NCBI GenBank assembly: GCA_945872815.1 | Contig: CAMCAY010000001.1 | Location: 124,001 to 188,000 of the forward strand | DNA from: Chitinophaga pinensis | GTDB taxonomy: Bacteria > Bacteroidota > Bacteroidia > Chitinophagales > Chitinophagaceae | Direction: 5' to 3' | DNA length: 64,000 nt | Shown here: in pieces, positions 19,059 through 27,446 of the stretch | Numbering within the stretch: the first letter of the stretch is position 1 | Layout: each line of letters starts with the position of its first letter | Program-made: the position numbers and the translations under genes | The notes under the pieces: generated by a model | What the model saw: the letters and a program-made list of their open reading frames with translations, nothing else | The model's database searches: none | Told to the model about the DNA's origin: nothing

Positions 19059-19895
19059 ATGAAATTGTTTTATATACCTAGTCTATTACTTATTCTTTTC
19101 TCTTGTAAAAAGAATAATCAAGTTGAATCTCCAACCGCATATAGAATAACAAAGAATATTTCATACAATAATATTAGTGTTGATGTTATAATAGATAAGC
19201 CTGCTATAAATAACCTTGATGTACTTTTGGTATTTCACGGTACCGTTCAATCTGACAGTGAAATAATAACTGCTGCAAACACAACACTTGATGAATTCAA
19301 AGGCATTCTAGATAGAAAGAATATGATGATAGTAAGTGTTGCGCACCCTCAGGAAAATATACTTTTCGGGGACAATATAATCCAAGCAGAAGCAGCATTG
19401 TTGTGGGTAAAAAATAAAGCAAATCAAGAATTAGGAATTACAGTAGGAAAAATTTTTTTAGCCGGTCACTCTCAAGGAGGTTATTTAGTTACTCGTTTAA
19501 ATACTATGCACACAACAAATGGTGTAATTGCTAATTCACCAGGGCCACTCAATCTTGTTTATAGGTGTGGGCTTGAGGAAAATGGTCAAGTGCAATCCAC
19601 CACTACCTGTATAAAGTTAAAAAATGTTTATGGGTTAACCACCGCCAATTCAAGTGCTTATTTTGAACGGTCATTACTAAATTTTACAAATGGATTCAAG
19701 TCAGATATTTTGTTTTTTCAAGGACTAGATGACTCTCCTATTCAATTGTATTCGTGGCCAAGTTTTAAACAAGAAATTTTAAACTGTACAACTTGTCAGA
19801 ATAGCCAATTTGTCGAAATCCCTGGCGGACATACTGCACTATTTACAAATACATTAGCAAAAACCGAATTTAATAACTTCATTAATGGCAGATGA
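19059..19895 (+). CDS. Alpha/beta-hydrolase lipoprotein
   Basis: 278 residues. A signal peptide ends in a lipobox (LILFSC, Cys 16) followed by KKNN, which is the usual form for outer-membrane lipoproteins of this phylum. The nucleophile elbow AGHSQGGY (Ser at about residue 143) and a late PGGHTALF His give a catalytic triad of the alpha/beta-hydrolase fold. It is a third, distantly related member of a local group of exported esterases (others at 21678 and 22705). Substrate is unknown; polyester or feruloyl ester is possible by analogy with its neighbours. It stands alone on the plus strand. Confidence 0.75.
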   Translation: MKLFYIPSLLLILFSCKKNNQVESPTAYRITKNISYNNISVDVIIDKPAINNLDVLLVFHGTVQSDSEIITAANTTLDEFKGILDRKNMMIVSVAHPQENILFGDNIIQAEAALLWVKNKANQELGITVGKIFLAGHSQGGYLVTRLNTMHTTNGVIANSPGPLNLVYRCGLEENGQVQSTTTCIKLKNVYGLTTANSSAYFERSLLNFTNGFKSDILFFQGLDDSPIQLYSWPSFKQEILNCTTCQNSQFVEIPGGHTALFTNTLAKTEFNNFINGR

Positions 19896-20049
19896 ACCGA
19901 ATAGATCAAAAGCCCTATTCTAAAGAACAGAAGGATTAACTCAAGGAAAGACTCCCTACAAAAGATTTATTAATAAAGAAATCCCATTTTGAAAAACATC
20001 CTGTCATTATACAGGAAGTACGATGAAAAGACTAAAAGGAAGATTCTTT

Positions 20050-20184
20050 GTTGCATCTTTTCAGAAAAAGAGTCAACTAAAAATATAAAAGATGCAACTA
20101 TTCTAACTCAATGATAGACAAAGAAAAAGCCATCATTTCTGATGGCTTGTCCATTATGGCTCCCCTTACAGACGAAAGTTGCAG
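20050..20184. repeat. tRNA-Asn-flank repeat, copy A
   Basis: The core (20091-20184) matches the stretch downstream of tRNA-Asn (copy E): GATGCAACTA, then GACAAAGAAAAAGCCATCAT, a hairpin, CTTGTCC and GGCTCCCCTT, which equals the last bases of the tRNA gene read on the plus strand. It ends in AGTTGCAG. Upstream, GTTGCATCTTTT (20050-20061) and AAAAGATGCAAC (20087-20098) form a perfect 12-base inverted repeat. Confidence 0.8.
20127..20148 (-). terminator. Terminator copy within repeat A
   Basis: Stem AAGCCATCA/TGATGGCTT with a 4-base loop; the minus strand continues into TTTTTCTTTGTC. It lies downstream of the minus-strand XRE gene and probably ends its transcript. It is almost the same as the tRNA-Asn terminator. 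Confidence 0.7.
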
Positions 20185-20219
20185 CTATAAGAAAATAAAC
20201 AGCATAATAAGTAGTAGTG

Positions 20220-20600
20220 TTATTTGCCATTCCAGCCATCCATAATTCCTGCTTTGATGTCTGTGTAACTGTTAACAAGCCAAATGGCAAGTATAATTAT
20301 TGCCAATATTTTCCAGTGATTTTTAACAAGGGTTTTAAGGTCGTTGATGAATTGATTCATATCTGTTATTTTGAAGTTGAAATTAAATTCGTATGGCTTT
20401 TCCTTTGATTTATAATTGAATTCAGAAAAATCTGTTTCTAAGACGCGACTTAACTCCTTCAAGGAATGAAAACTTGGTTTGACCTCATTGTTTTCAATTC
20501 TTTGAATTGTTCTAAGTGTGATAGAGGTTTCATCAGCAAGATCGCTCTGCGTTAACCCTTTCTTAAGTCTAACATCCTTAATTTTTAAACCTAAACTCAT
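20220..20600 (-). CDS. XRE-family helix-turn-helix regulator with C-terminal membrane anchor
   Basis: 126 residues from the ATG at 20600 (MSLGLKIK). Residues 2-60 form a Cro/C1-type helix-turn-helix (LKKGLTQSDLADETSITLRTIQRIENNEVKPS). After a linker, residues about 95-115 are a transmembrane helix (HWKILAIIILAIWLVNSY), and the tail GIMDGWNGK is short. A membrane-tethered DNA-binding protein suggests that it senses a membrane state or is released on signal. Target unknown. It is divergent from the SDR gene, 143 bases away, and bounded downstream by repeat A. Confidence 0.8.
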   Translation of the reverse strand: MSLGLKIKDVRLKKGLTQSDLADETSITLRTIQRIENNEVKPSFHSLKELSRVLETDFSEFNYKSKEKPYEFNFNFKITDMNQFINDLKTLVKNHWKILAIIILAIWLVNSYTDIKAGIMDGWNGK

Positions 20601-20743
20601 AAGCAAATTTAATGTTTGAATTCAATTATTGTAGCGTCATTTCAACGACATCTAGACGACATCACTGTGCTTATTCAGCTGAAAATGATACACCGGTCGT
20701 TTGTATAGAATATTTTTAGGAAAATATAATTTATTTTTACTTC

Positions 20744-21460
20744 ATGAAAAAAGCAATAGTTATTGGTGCCACCAGTGGTATTGGGAAATCGATATCTGAA
20801 ATATTAATACTAAATGGTTATGCTGTTGGGGTTACAGGAAGAAGATTGGAAATATTGAAATCATTAAAAGAAAAAAATACCAATAAGACATTTTATTGTC
20901 AAATGGATGTACAAGAGTTATCTTCTATTGAAACGATTTGCGATAACCTCGTTAATCAATTAGGTGGCTTAGATTTAATAATTATATCTGCTGGAATTGG
21001 CGATGAAAATAAATCACTTGATTTCACCATTGAAAACAATGTAATTAAAACCAATATCCAAGGGTTTACTTGTGTGGCTGACTGGGCAATAAATCATTTC
21101 AAAAAACAAGGTCAAGGACATTTGGTGAATATTAGTTCGATTGCAGGCCTGACGGGAAATGGAGAAGCGCCCTCTTATAACGCAACCAAAGCTTTTCAAA
21201 TTAACTATCTCGAAGGATTAAGATTAAATGCAGGCAAATCAGGGACTAATATTAATGTAACCGATGTGCGGCCGGGTTTTGTTGATACGGCGATGGCTAA
21301 GGGCGATGGATTATTTTGGGTTGCGCCTGTTGATAAAGCAGCCCAACAAATTTTTACTTCTATTAAGAGAAAGAAAAAAGTTGTGTACATCACAAAGCGT
21401 TGGCGCATTATAGGATTTCTACTTAAAATAATGCCTTATTCAATTCTACGGAAACTATGA
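20744..21460 (+). CDS. Short-chain dehydrogenase/reductase
   Basis: 238 residues, a classical SDR. The NAD(P) motif GATSGIGKS is at residues 8-16, the NISSIAG serine is at about 132-137 and the YNATKAF Tyr/Lys pair at about 146-152. The arginine pair in GRR (residues 31-33) favours NADPH. The C-terminus is basic and hydrophobic (WRIIGFLLKIMPYSILRKL), which may bind the membrane. Substrate unknown. It stands alone between repeats A and B, divergent from the XRE regulator, so a local regulatory link is possible but not shown. Confidence 0.85.
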   Translation: MKKAIVIGATSGIGKSISEILILNGYAVGVTGRRLEILKSLKEKNTNKTFYCQMDVQELSSIETICDNLVNQLGGLDLIIISAGIGDENKSLDFTIENNVIKTNIQGFTCVADWAINHFKKQGQGHLVNISSIAGLTGNGEAPSYNATKAFQINYLEGLRLNAGKSGTNINVTDVRPGFVDTAMAKGDGLFWVAPVDKAAQQIFTSIKRKKKVVYITKRWRIIGFLLKIMPYSILRKL

Positions 21461-21507
21461 TAATACAATAGCTATATCAATTAATTTTTGGCATCCTAAA
21501 AAGAGGA

Positions 21508-21598
21508 GTTGCAACTATTCTAACTCAATGAAAGACAAAGAAAAAGCCGACCAAATGATGGCTTGTCTAGTTGCTCCCCTTAATGATGAGAGTTGCAG
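21508..21598. repeat. tRNA-Asn-flank repeat, copy B
   Basis: Begins GTTGCAACTATTCTAACTCA, almost as in copy A, continues GACAAAGAAAAAGCC, then has a damaged hairpin (GACCAAATGATGG), GCTCCCCTTAATGATGAGAG and ends AGTTGCAG. The broken stem means that it is not a good terminator any more. Confidence 0.75.
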
Positions 21599-21677
21599 CT
21601 TCAATAAATTGATTGAGAACATAACTTTCGGAAAACTGAATAATTAAACTCTTGAAGGAAGAATTAAATAAGAAATA

Positions 21678-22622
21678 TTATCTGCTAAATCTTTTAAAGA
21701 AAGTCCAAATGACTTCACAAGCATTTATGTCTTGACTTGTTTTTCCAATAATGGCCTCATTCAGATATTGATAACCTTGTGGCCAAGTGTGCCCACCGTT
21801 TAAGACCACATAACTTACTACTTCACTCCCATTCGTTCCTCCAGAATAAACTCTTTGTTTAATTGTTGTTCCATCATTTGCAATGTCTGGTAAATCCGTA
21901 ATAGTTGGTGTAGAATTGCAACCATTAATGGTTACCCATTTGTCTATGGCTTGAAAATGAGATAAAACTGTTCCTCCTGCTGTTCCACCTGCTGTCATTT
22001 GTCCACCTGTGAATGGAACAAGTGGGTCAGTTGTTCCGTGTATATAAGTTGCTGGAACGGGTCTACCTGGATTACAACTTGCTGCTATTGTTGTTGCTTC
22101 AATTGTTGCTGCATCCACTGCAATAGCTGCAATTCGATTACTTAATTCACAGCCCAAACGTGAAGACATAAAACCACCGTTAGAAATTCCTGTTGCATAA
22201 ATTTTTGTTCCGTCAACCGAATTATTGGCAATCATATAATCACACATTTGGTTGAAAAAACTAACATCGTTAATTCCTAATTGATTTGGTGTTGTGGGTC
22301 GTCCATCATTCCAATTTTTTTGAATTCCTGCTGGATACACCAAAACAACTTTATCTCTGTCGGCAATAGTTTTGAAATTAGCAATGTTTATCATTCCTTC
22401 TGGTGTTCCACTTCCTCCGTGAATGGCAAAAATCATAGGCATTTTACCTGCGTTGTTGTAACCTGTCGGAAGATATACAATAAAACTTCTTGCATTTCCG
22501 TCAACTGTTAGGTTCACTGTTTTTTGCTCACTTGGCTTGTCTGCATAGGTATTGGGGTTGTTGTCTTTTTTGCAAGAAATTAGTAAAAAAATAATAGTTA
22601 TTAATATGAAAATATGTCGCAT
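21678..22622 (-). CDS. PHB depolymerase/LpqC-type esterase lipoprotein
   Basis: 314 residues with a lipoprotein signal (LLISC, Cys 17, then KKDNN). The fold is that of polyhydroxybutyrate depolymerase-like and feruloyl esterases: AIHGGSG oxyanion segment near residue 70, nucleophile GISNGG near residue 147, GTTDPLVPF near 195 and a C-terminal NGGHTWP His. It should hydrolyse extracellular or periplasmic esters. It shares this architecture with the next gene upstream, from which it is 82 bases away, so the pair may be an operon from gene duplication. Substrate unproven. Confidence 0.85.
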   Translation of the reverse strand: MRHIFILITIIFLLISCKKDNNPNTYADKPSEQKTVNLTVDGNARSFIVYLPTGYNNAGKMPMIFAIHGGSGTPEGMINIANFKTIADRDKVVLVYPAGIQKNWNDGRPTTPNQLGINDVSFFNQMCDYMIANNSVDGTKIYATGISNGGFMSSRLGCELSNRIAAIAVDAATIEATTIAASCNPGRPVPATYIHGTTDPLVPFTGGQMTAGGTAGGTVLSHFQAIDKWVTINGCNSTPTITDLPDIANDGTTIKQRVYSGGTNGSEVVSYVVLNGGHTWPQGYQYLNEAIIGKTSQDINACEVIWTFFKRFSR

Positions 22623-22704
22623 AAGAAATTAAATTAGTTTTCTAAATTTATTTAAGCATAAAGATTGATTTACCTCATCAAACTTAATTACTTAAACTGA
22701 TTTT

Positions 22705-23685
22705 TTATTGAAGTCCTTTGAAAAAACACCAAACTTCTTCTGCATATTCTATATCTCGATTTTGAACGCCACTTGCAGGAGAGGAATTACTGTACACTGT
22801 TTTACTTGGAACAGAATGCCCTGCATTGTTTAATACGAAATATACTAATGGGTTTACTCCACTATAAACTCTTTTTTCTACATCTCCTGCGTCCGATGTG
22901 TTTACATTAAAAGTCGATATTGTAGGAGTAACATTTTGTAGTCCATTTCTTTGAAGCCAGTAATTTATAGTTTCAGTTTGTGAAATCACTTTTCCACGAT
23001 TACAATTGCCACCAATATCTGCAACACAACCACCATTTGCTGGCATTGCAGGGTCGCTTGTTCCATGTGTTAACAAAATTGGTAATGGAAGCGTTGAACC
23101 ATTTGTGCAAGCTCCACTTTCAGGAAACATAGGTAAATTGCCGCTTGAAACTGCTATAGCTTTAATTGTTTCGGTATATTGAAATGCATAAGAATAAGTC
23201 ATTAACGCTCCATTACTTGTTCCCGTCAAATACATTTTTGGTGAGTTGATATTCAATTCAGACATCAGTTTAGCATTCAATTGTTTCAAAAAAGTGATAT
23301 CATCCCCCTGGCTTCCTGAAATGTCATCACTTCTGCAATCGTTCCAACCTGGATTTCCTTGAGTATCAAGCGAACCCTCTGGATATACAACCAAGAATTT
23401 AGCGGCATCAGCAATAGTTCTAAAAACAGACAGAGGATGTGTCCCAAGCTCGGAAACCCCCGTACCATTTCCACCTCCACCGTGCAATACTGTTACAACC
23501 GCATTGATTGTAGAGATACCTGTTGGTCTATAAACCAAATACTTTCTTGTAACATTGTTTACTGTAATGTAGTTTGTAGTCAACCCCTCTGCATATGGTA
23601 TAACTTGCGGAATTGCGGGCAATTCGTCTTTTTTACATGAAAATAAAAGAATAGAAATCGATAAAAGATTAACAAGAAATCGCAT
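22705..23685 (-). CDS. PHB depolymerase/LpqC-type esterase lipoprotein, paralogue
   Basis: 326 residues, lipobox LLFSC (Cys 17) followed by KKDE. Visible features are VLHGGGGNGTG near residue 70, GTSNGALMTY (nucleophile Ser near 157), THGTSDPAMP near 208 and NNAGHSVPS near the end, all matching the neighbouring esterase. Several Cys pairs (NDCRSDD, SGACTNG, GGCVADIGGNCNRG) suggest disulfides in an exported protein. First gene of the probable pair, bounded upstream by repeat C. Confidence 0.85.
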   Translation of the reverse strand: MRFLVNLLSISILLFSCKKDELPAIPQVIPYAEGLTTNYITVNNVTRKYLVYRPTGISTINAVVTVLHGGGGNGTGVSELGTHPLSVFRTIADAAKFLVVYPEGSLDTQGNPGWNDCRSDDISGSQGDDITFLKQLNAKLMSELNINSPKMYLTGTSNGALMTYSYAFQYTETIKAIAVSSGNLPMFPESGACTNGSTLPLPILLTHGTSDPAMPANGGCVADIGGNCNRGKVISQTETINYWLQRNGLQNVTPTISTFNVNTSDAGDVEKRVYSGVNPLVYFVLNNAGHSVPSKTVYSNSSPASGVQNRDIEYAEEVWCFFKGLQ

Positions 23686-23783
23686 GTTGTTTATTATTAT
23701 TGATGTTAAAGGAGTTGTATAGACATTATTGTTCTATTAAAGTTTAATAATAATTAAATCCTGAGATTGAATTTACATAATTC

Positions 23784-23919
23784 AGTTGCATCAACACTGA
23801 GAAAATGGTGAAAGAAAAATAAAAAGATGCAACTACCCGAACCCACTGATAGTGAAAGAAAAAGCCATCATTGCTGATGGCTTGTCCATTATGGCTCTCA
23901 TTAATGATGAGAGTTGCAG
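23784..23919. repeat. tRNA-Asn-flank repeat, copy C
   Basis: Core at 23826-23919: GATGCAACTA, GAAAGAAAAAGCCATCATTG, intact hairpin, CTTGTCCATTATGGCTC, TTAATGATGAG, AGTTGCAG. An outer arm AGTTGCATC at 23784-23792 is the exact inverse of GATGCAACT at 23826-23834. Same plan as copy A. Confidence 0.8.
23862..23883 (-). terminator. Terminator copy within repeat C
   Basis: AAGCCATCA and TGATGGCTT around the loop TTGC, identical to the tRNA-Asn terminator, followed on the minus strand by TTTTTCTTTCAC. It lies directly downstream of the YoeB gene on the same strand. Confidence 0.7.
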
Positions 23920-23931
23920 TAAATTCTCTTT

Positions 23932-24189
23932 TTAATCATAATGAAATCTGCATTTTGCAATCTGAATCTCATCATCAACTACCCTGTAAATTAATCTATG
24001 TTCCTCGTCAATTCGTCTTGACCAGAAGCCGGCATAGTTAAATTTTAATAGTTCGGGCTTTCCAATTCCTTCGTATGGATTTCGAGATATGTCCTTCAAC
24101 AAATCATTGATGCGTTTCAGTTTTTGTTTGTCATTTTTCTGCCAGAAAAGATAGTCTTCCCACGATAATTCAGTGAATACAAATTTCAT
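23932..24189 (-). CDS. yoeB: Toxin of the Txe/YoeB family
   Basis: 85 residues, RelE-like ribosome-dependent mRNA interferase. The family marks are WEDYLFWQKNDKQKLKRIN at the start, RNPYEGIGKPELLKF in the middle and the C-terminal CRFHYD, close to the CRYHY end of YoeB that holds the catalytic His and Tyr. It overlaps the stop of its antitoxin by one base (TAATG), the normal arrangement. Full length. Confidence 0.93.
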   Translation of the reverse strand: MKFVFTELSWEDYLFWQKNDKQKLKRINDLLKDISRNPYEGIGKPELLKFNYAGFWSRRIDEEHRLIYRVVDDEIQIAKCRFHYD

Positions 24190-24440
24190 TAGTCAATCAG
24201 CTTTTTAATCAATTTTTTACCTGATTTCAGTGCTTTGATGGATTCATCTAAACGTTGTTGATTTATGCGAGAAGACAATTCATGCTGAGTACTTTTTAGA
24301 GAGTTATACTCCTCTAAAGAAATGACAACTACTCCAGTGTCTTTTCCTCTATTGATGATAAGTGTTTCAAAGCTTTGAGTAACCTTATCCAGATAGTTTT
24401 TGATGTCTTTTCTGAAGTCTGAAAGGGTGGTAGTAAGCAT
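24189..24440 (-). CDS. yefM: Antitoxin of the Phd/YefM family
   Basis: 83 residues. The N-terminal DNA-binding part (TTTLSDFRKDIKNYLDKV) and the GVVVISLEEYNSL segment are typical of Phd/YefM antitoxins; the C-terminal third wraps the toxin. It should neutralise YoeB and repress the shared promoter. The pair sits between repeat copies C and D, so it forms a small module of its own. Confidence 0.93.
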   Translation of the reverse strand: MLTTTLSDFRKDIKNYLDKVTQSFETLIINRGKDTGVVVISLEEYNSLKSTQHELSSRINQQRLDESIKALKSGKKLIKKLID

Positions 24441-24494
24441 ATTTGTACTTTTTATTGTACAAATATATGTACATATAATGTGAGCTCCAAATAA

Positions 24495-24527
24495 AAAAGG
24501 GTCATACTATCAAAGTATAACCCTTTT
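24495..24527 (-). terminator. Terminator downstream of the LytTR operon
   Basis: 14-base stem with one mismatch (AAAAGGGTCATACT, loop ATCAA, AGTATAACCCTTTT). The minus strand reads on into TTTTTTATTT, so it should end the lytTR transcript. Confidence 0.75.
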
Positions 24528-24529
24528 AC

Positions 24530-24572
24530 TTTTATACCTGCTCCACTTAATAATAAAAGTTGCAACTATAAT
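24530..24572. repeat. tRNA-Asn-flank repeat, partial copy D
   Basis: Only the right part is present: CTGCTCCACTTAATAATAAA followed by AGTTGCAACTATA, which aligns with GCTCCCCTTAATGATGAG-AGTTGCAG of copies B and C and also with the left end GTTGCAACTAT of copy B. The hairpin half is replaced by an unrelated terminator. Confidence 0.55.
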
Positions 24573-24627
24573 GCGATGATTGAGTATGTGACTATTAGGA
24601 AATTAAAGTGTTGAACTTCGTACAAGT

Positions 24628-25353
24628 TTACAGGAGGTGATTACTTTGTACCACATCTTCTAAATCTTTCTTGAATGTATTAGATATTGGAATCTCTTTA
24701 TCTCTGATTAAAAGCATATTACCTTCTATCTTTATTATATGTGAAATATTAATTATAAATGACTTGTGCGCTCTTAAAAACTGCTTTTTTGGTAATTTTT
24801 CAAAAAAATTCGTTAGTTTATCTAAAACCATTAGAGGCTTATCCTTCTGTGTATGGACTTTAATGTAATTGCCGCTTCCCTCAATAAAAAGTATATCATT
24901 CAAGTAATATTTGTAGATTTTTTTGTCTGCCTTAAAGAAAATAAACGTTGGTAGAGTAATAGCATTTTCTCTAAACTGTTCATTAGTTAATCCTAAATCT
25001 TGGGGTAGCAGAATTTTATTAACTGTTTTCAAAAAACGTTCAAAAGAAATAGGTTTTAGTAAGTAATCAACTACATCATATTCATAGCTTTCTACAGCAA
25101 ATTCTGAAAATGCCGTTGTCAAAATTACTTTGGGCTGATTTTGTATCGTTTTAAGCATTTCTAGCCCTGATAATGTTGGCATTTTAATGTCTAAAAATAA
25201 GATGTCGACTCTTTCCTGATGTAAAATATTCATTGCTTCAAAAGCATTACTACATTTCGTCACTAAATGAAGTGCTTCAATTTGATTGATATATTTCTCC
25301 AATATTTGTTGGGCAACAGGCTCATCATCCACTATTAAGCATTGGTATTTCAT
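24628..25353 (-). CDS. LytTR-family response regulator
   Basis: 241 residues. Residues 1-120 are a receiver domain: acidic pair DDE at 9-11, phosphoacceptor Asp in LFLDIKMP near 56, and the KPISF Lys near 103. Residues about 140-240 are a LytTR DNA-binding domain (FIEGSGNYIKVHTQ, RAHKSFIINI). It is the partner of the sensor kinase encoded immediately upstream; the two overlap by 4 bases. Targets are unknown; the CPBP gene in the same operon is one candidate. Confidence 0.93.
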   Translation of the reverse strand: MKYQCLIVDDEPVAQQILEKYINQIEALHLVTKCSNAFEAMNILHQERVDILFLDIKMPTLSGLEMLKTIQNQPKVILTTAFSEFAVESYEYDVVDYLLKPISFERFLKTVNKILLPQDLGLTNEQFRENAITLPTFIFFKADKKIYKYYLNDILFIEGSGNYIKVHTQKDKPLMVLDKLTNFFEKLPKKQFLRAHKSFIINISHIIKIEGNMLLIRDKEIPISNTFKKDLEDVVQSNHLL

Positions 25354-26320
25354 AATTGTACGTATAGAATAGCTTTAAAATGAGTTTCTGTTTTATTTAT
25401 TTCTAATTGGTGTTTGTGAGGGTAGATTAGTTGCAATCTTTTACGTAAATTAATTAAGCCAGTCCCACTTATAATTTGTTTATTTATACTTCTTCCAATT
25501 GAATTGTGAACTTCAAAAAACACTTCATTTCCTTGTTTTGATAAAAAAAGGTGTGCGAAATTTTCCTCTGCAATATTTTGCATCCCATGCTTGAAAATAT
25601 TTTCTACCAGTGGAATAAACAACAAAGGGGCGATTAAACTATCTTTCTCTAGCCCTGAAAATTCAAACTTAATTTGAACATTATTTGCTAAACGTATTTT
25701 TTCTATGGCTAAATAATCTTCAATAAATTTAATTTCGTCTCTCAAACTTACATGTACTTCTTTACTGCTTTTCAACATATAACGCATTAGATCAGAAAGT
25801 TTTAATGTAATTTCTGATGCTTCTGTGTTCTGATTTTGTATTATTAATCCATACAAATTATTCAATGTATTGAATAAAAAATGGGGATTCACTTGTGACT
25901 TAAATAAAGAAAGTTCCGTTTTGAGTTGTTCGTTTTCAGACAAAATTAACAACTCTTGTTTTCTTCTATATTCTCTAAAAAACTTAAAAGAACTTGTGAT
26001 AACAACAAAGAAAAATAGGTTTATAAAATTCAGAAGAAAAGGCACTGCAAATGTGGAATTTCCTGCAGGTAAAATTACCCTAAGAATAAAAGCTCCTAAT
26101 GTGAGAATTAATGAAAGTACTAATGAATAAATAAAGTACTTTTTTTAAATAAATACTTTGGGAAAAGTATAAATAGGTTCACATAAACTACCGCTGCTGA
26201 GATTCCAAGAACTGAAAGCCAATTAAAATATTCAAGCAAATCTGCTTCAGGGTTCTGCTGATAAAAAAGCATAGTTAAAAAGACCCAAAATGCTAAGTGA
26301 TATAATACTCTTACCCTCAT
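25350..26320 (-). pseudogene. LytS-type sensor histidine kinase, split by a one-base frameshift
   Basis: Two frames together encode one kinase of about 323 residues. The first, 26120-26320 (66 codons), has two helices and ends shortly after FPKYLFKK. The second continues the protein through two more helices from about 26145 and contains the His-kinase box NPHFLFNTLNNLYG, the N-box PLVENIFKHGM and GTGLINLRKRL. If the seven-base A-run (T-run at 26140-26146 on the plus strand) had one more base, the join would read KKKYFIYSLVL without a break. The kinase core is intact, so an assembly error or a recent mutation is likely. It overlaps the CPBP stop by 4 bases. Confidence 0.85.
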
Positions 26321-27147
26321 TTCTCTTTTTTTAAAAACTTAAAGGCTATCCCAACAAGCAGCAATAAAGCTATAATGTGTAAGCCAAATTCAGTCCAATT
26401 AATTGCCCAGCTAAATTCTTCTTTACTTGCATCAGATAAATCCAAAAAAACAAGTGCGAGTAATAAGTTATTGGCATTATGTGCTCCCGATACAAATTCT
26501 ATTCTTTTTTGCAAAATTACAATTATGGCAAAAGCAATTCCAAAAAACCAGGAAGAAAGAAAACTTCCAATACCATATCCTATATGTAAAATACTAAAAA
26601 TTAGCGCATTAAATAGGATGAGAATTATAAAATTCTTGATACGCAATTGCAGACCTTGCAATAAATAACCACGAATGACTATTTCCTCGAAAAAGGACTG
26701 AACACCAATGGAAAAGAAGCCCACTAAAAGTAGAACCCAAAAATGCATTGGGTTGAAATTGTATACAAAGGATTTGAAGGTTTCAAAATCTGTAATCAAA
26801 TTACCAATAAATAGAAGTATAGCCCACGAAATAAAACCTAAAAAGTAGTATTTGAAACTGAATTTTTTATCCTCGCAGATAAAAGACATTATTGGTCTTT
26901 TATGAAATTTACTTGCGGCAACTATAAACGCTAAAAGAGCAATACCAAATACTAATAAAACAAGACTATACGTGCCCAAATCTTTACCAAAATCATTTTT
27001 AGGAAATAGTTCTTTTACTGATGGGAGTATTTGACGAATCAATAAATTAGTTAATAATATGGTAAAGGCAGTGGCCAAAATAGTCAACACAAAACGCCAC
27101 CATTCATTTTTTCCTAAATTGGCCGAGTTGATAAAATTGATTTTCAT
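26317..27147 (-). CDS. CPBP-family intramembrane metalloprotease
   Basis: 276 residues, about eight helices. The CPBP (Abi/CAAX) motifs are visible: FFEEIVIRGYLLQGL (Glu-Glu-x3-Arg), then ILHIGYG with the second His, and a later GAHNANNL segment. These proteins cut or bind prenylated or other membrane proteins and are often linked to bacteriocin immunity or stress responses. Encoded just before and overlapping the LytS-type kinase, so it is probably under the same control or part of its signal input. Confidence 0.88.
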   Translation of the reverse strand: MKINFINSANLGKNEWWRFVLTILATAFTILLTNLLIRQILPSVKELFPKNDFGKDLGTYSLVLLVFGIALLAFIVAASKFHKRPIMSFICEDKKFSFKYYFLGFISWAILLFIGNLITDFETFKSFVYNFNPMHFWVLLLVGFFSIGVQSFFEEIVIRGYLLQGLQLRIKNFIILILFNALIFSILHIGYGIGSFLSSWFFGIAFAIIVILQKRIEFVSGAHNANNLLLALVFLDLSDASKEEFSWAINWTEFGLHIIALLLLVGIAFKFLKKEK

Positions 27148-27167
27148 TACGTTCTGATTTTAATACA

Positions 27168-27446
27168 TTATTTACTTTTCTTTTCTGACCATTGAATTGC
27201 GCCCCAAAGAATACTTTTTTGATCATATAATGTGCTATCTAAACCATTTTTGACAATGATTTTTGGAATTATCTTACTCGATTCAAAATCACTCAATTTA
27301 TTTTTTGGATAGTCTTTTGATTTGAAAAGACCCCAAGCAAATGAATAATACATTTGATTTTTTTTCGTATTGTCCTTTTTTATGCCCTGTGCATTTGCAG
27401 AATGAGTAATTGCGAGGACAGTAATAATTAAGATTATTTTTTTCAT
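27168..27446 (-). CDS. Small exported protein of unknown function
   Basis: 92 residues from the ATG at 27446 (MKKIILI). A clear signal peptide ends at about residue 20 (THSANAQG). The mature part is short, basic and has no known motif (YYSFAWGLFKSKDYPKNK). It is 20 bases upstream of the CPBP gene and probably the first gene of the CPBP-kinase-regulator operon. It could be a signal or a secreted partner of that system, but nothing in its sequence proves this. Confidence 0.65.
   Translation of the reverse strand: MKKIILIITVLAITHSANAQGIKKDNTKKNQMYYSFAWGLFKSKDYPKNKLSDFESSKIIPKIIVKNGLDSTLYDQKSILWGAIQWSEKKSK

Larger units (their letters stand above)
19896..20219. other. Intergenic region holding repeat copy A
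   Basis: 324 bases. The first 150 have no recognisable gene. The rest is the inverted-arm pair at 20050-20098 and repeat copy A, described separately. Confidence 0.5.

Noticed and set aside
20155-20184. Degenerate tRNA genes inside repeats A, B and C
   Set aside because: Only about ten bases of the tRNA 3' end are kept; no anticodon or T-arm can be found, so they are not tRNA genes or full pseudogenes.
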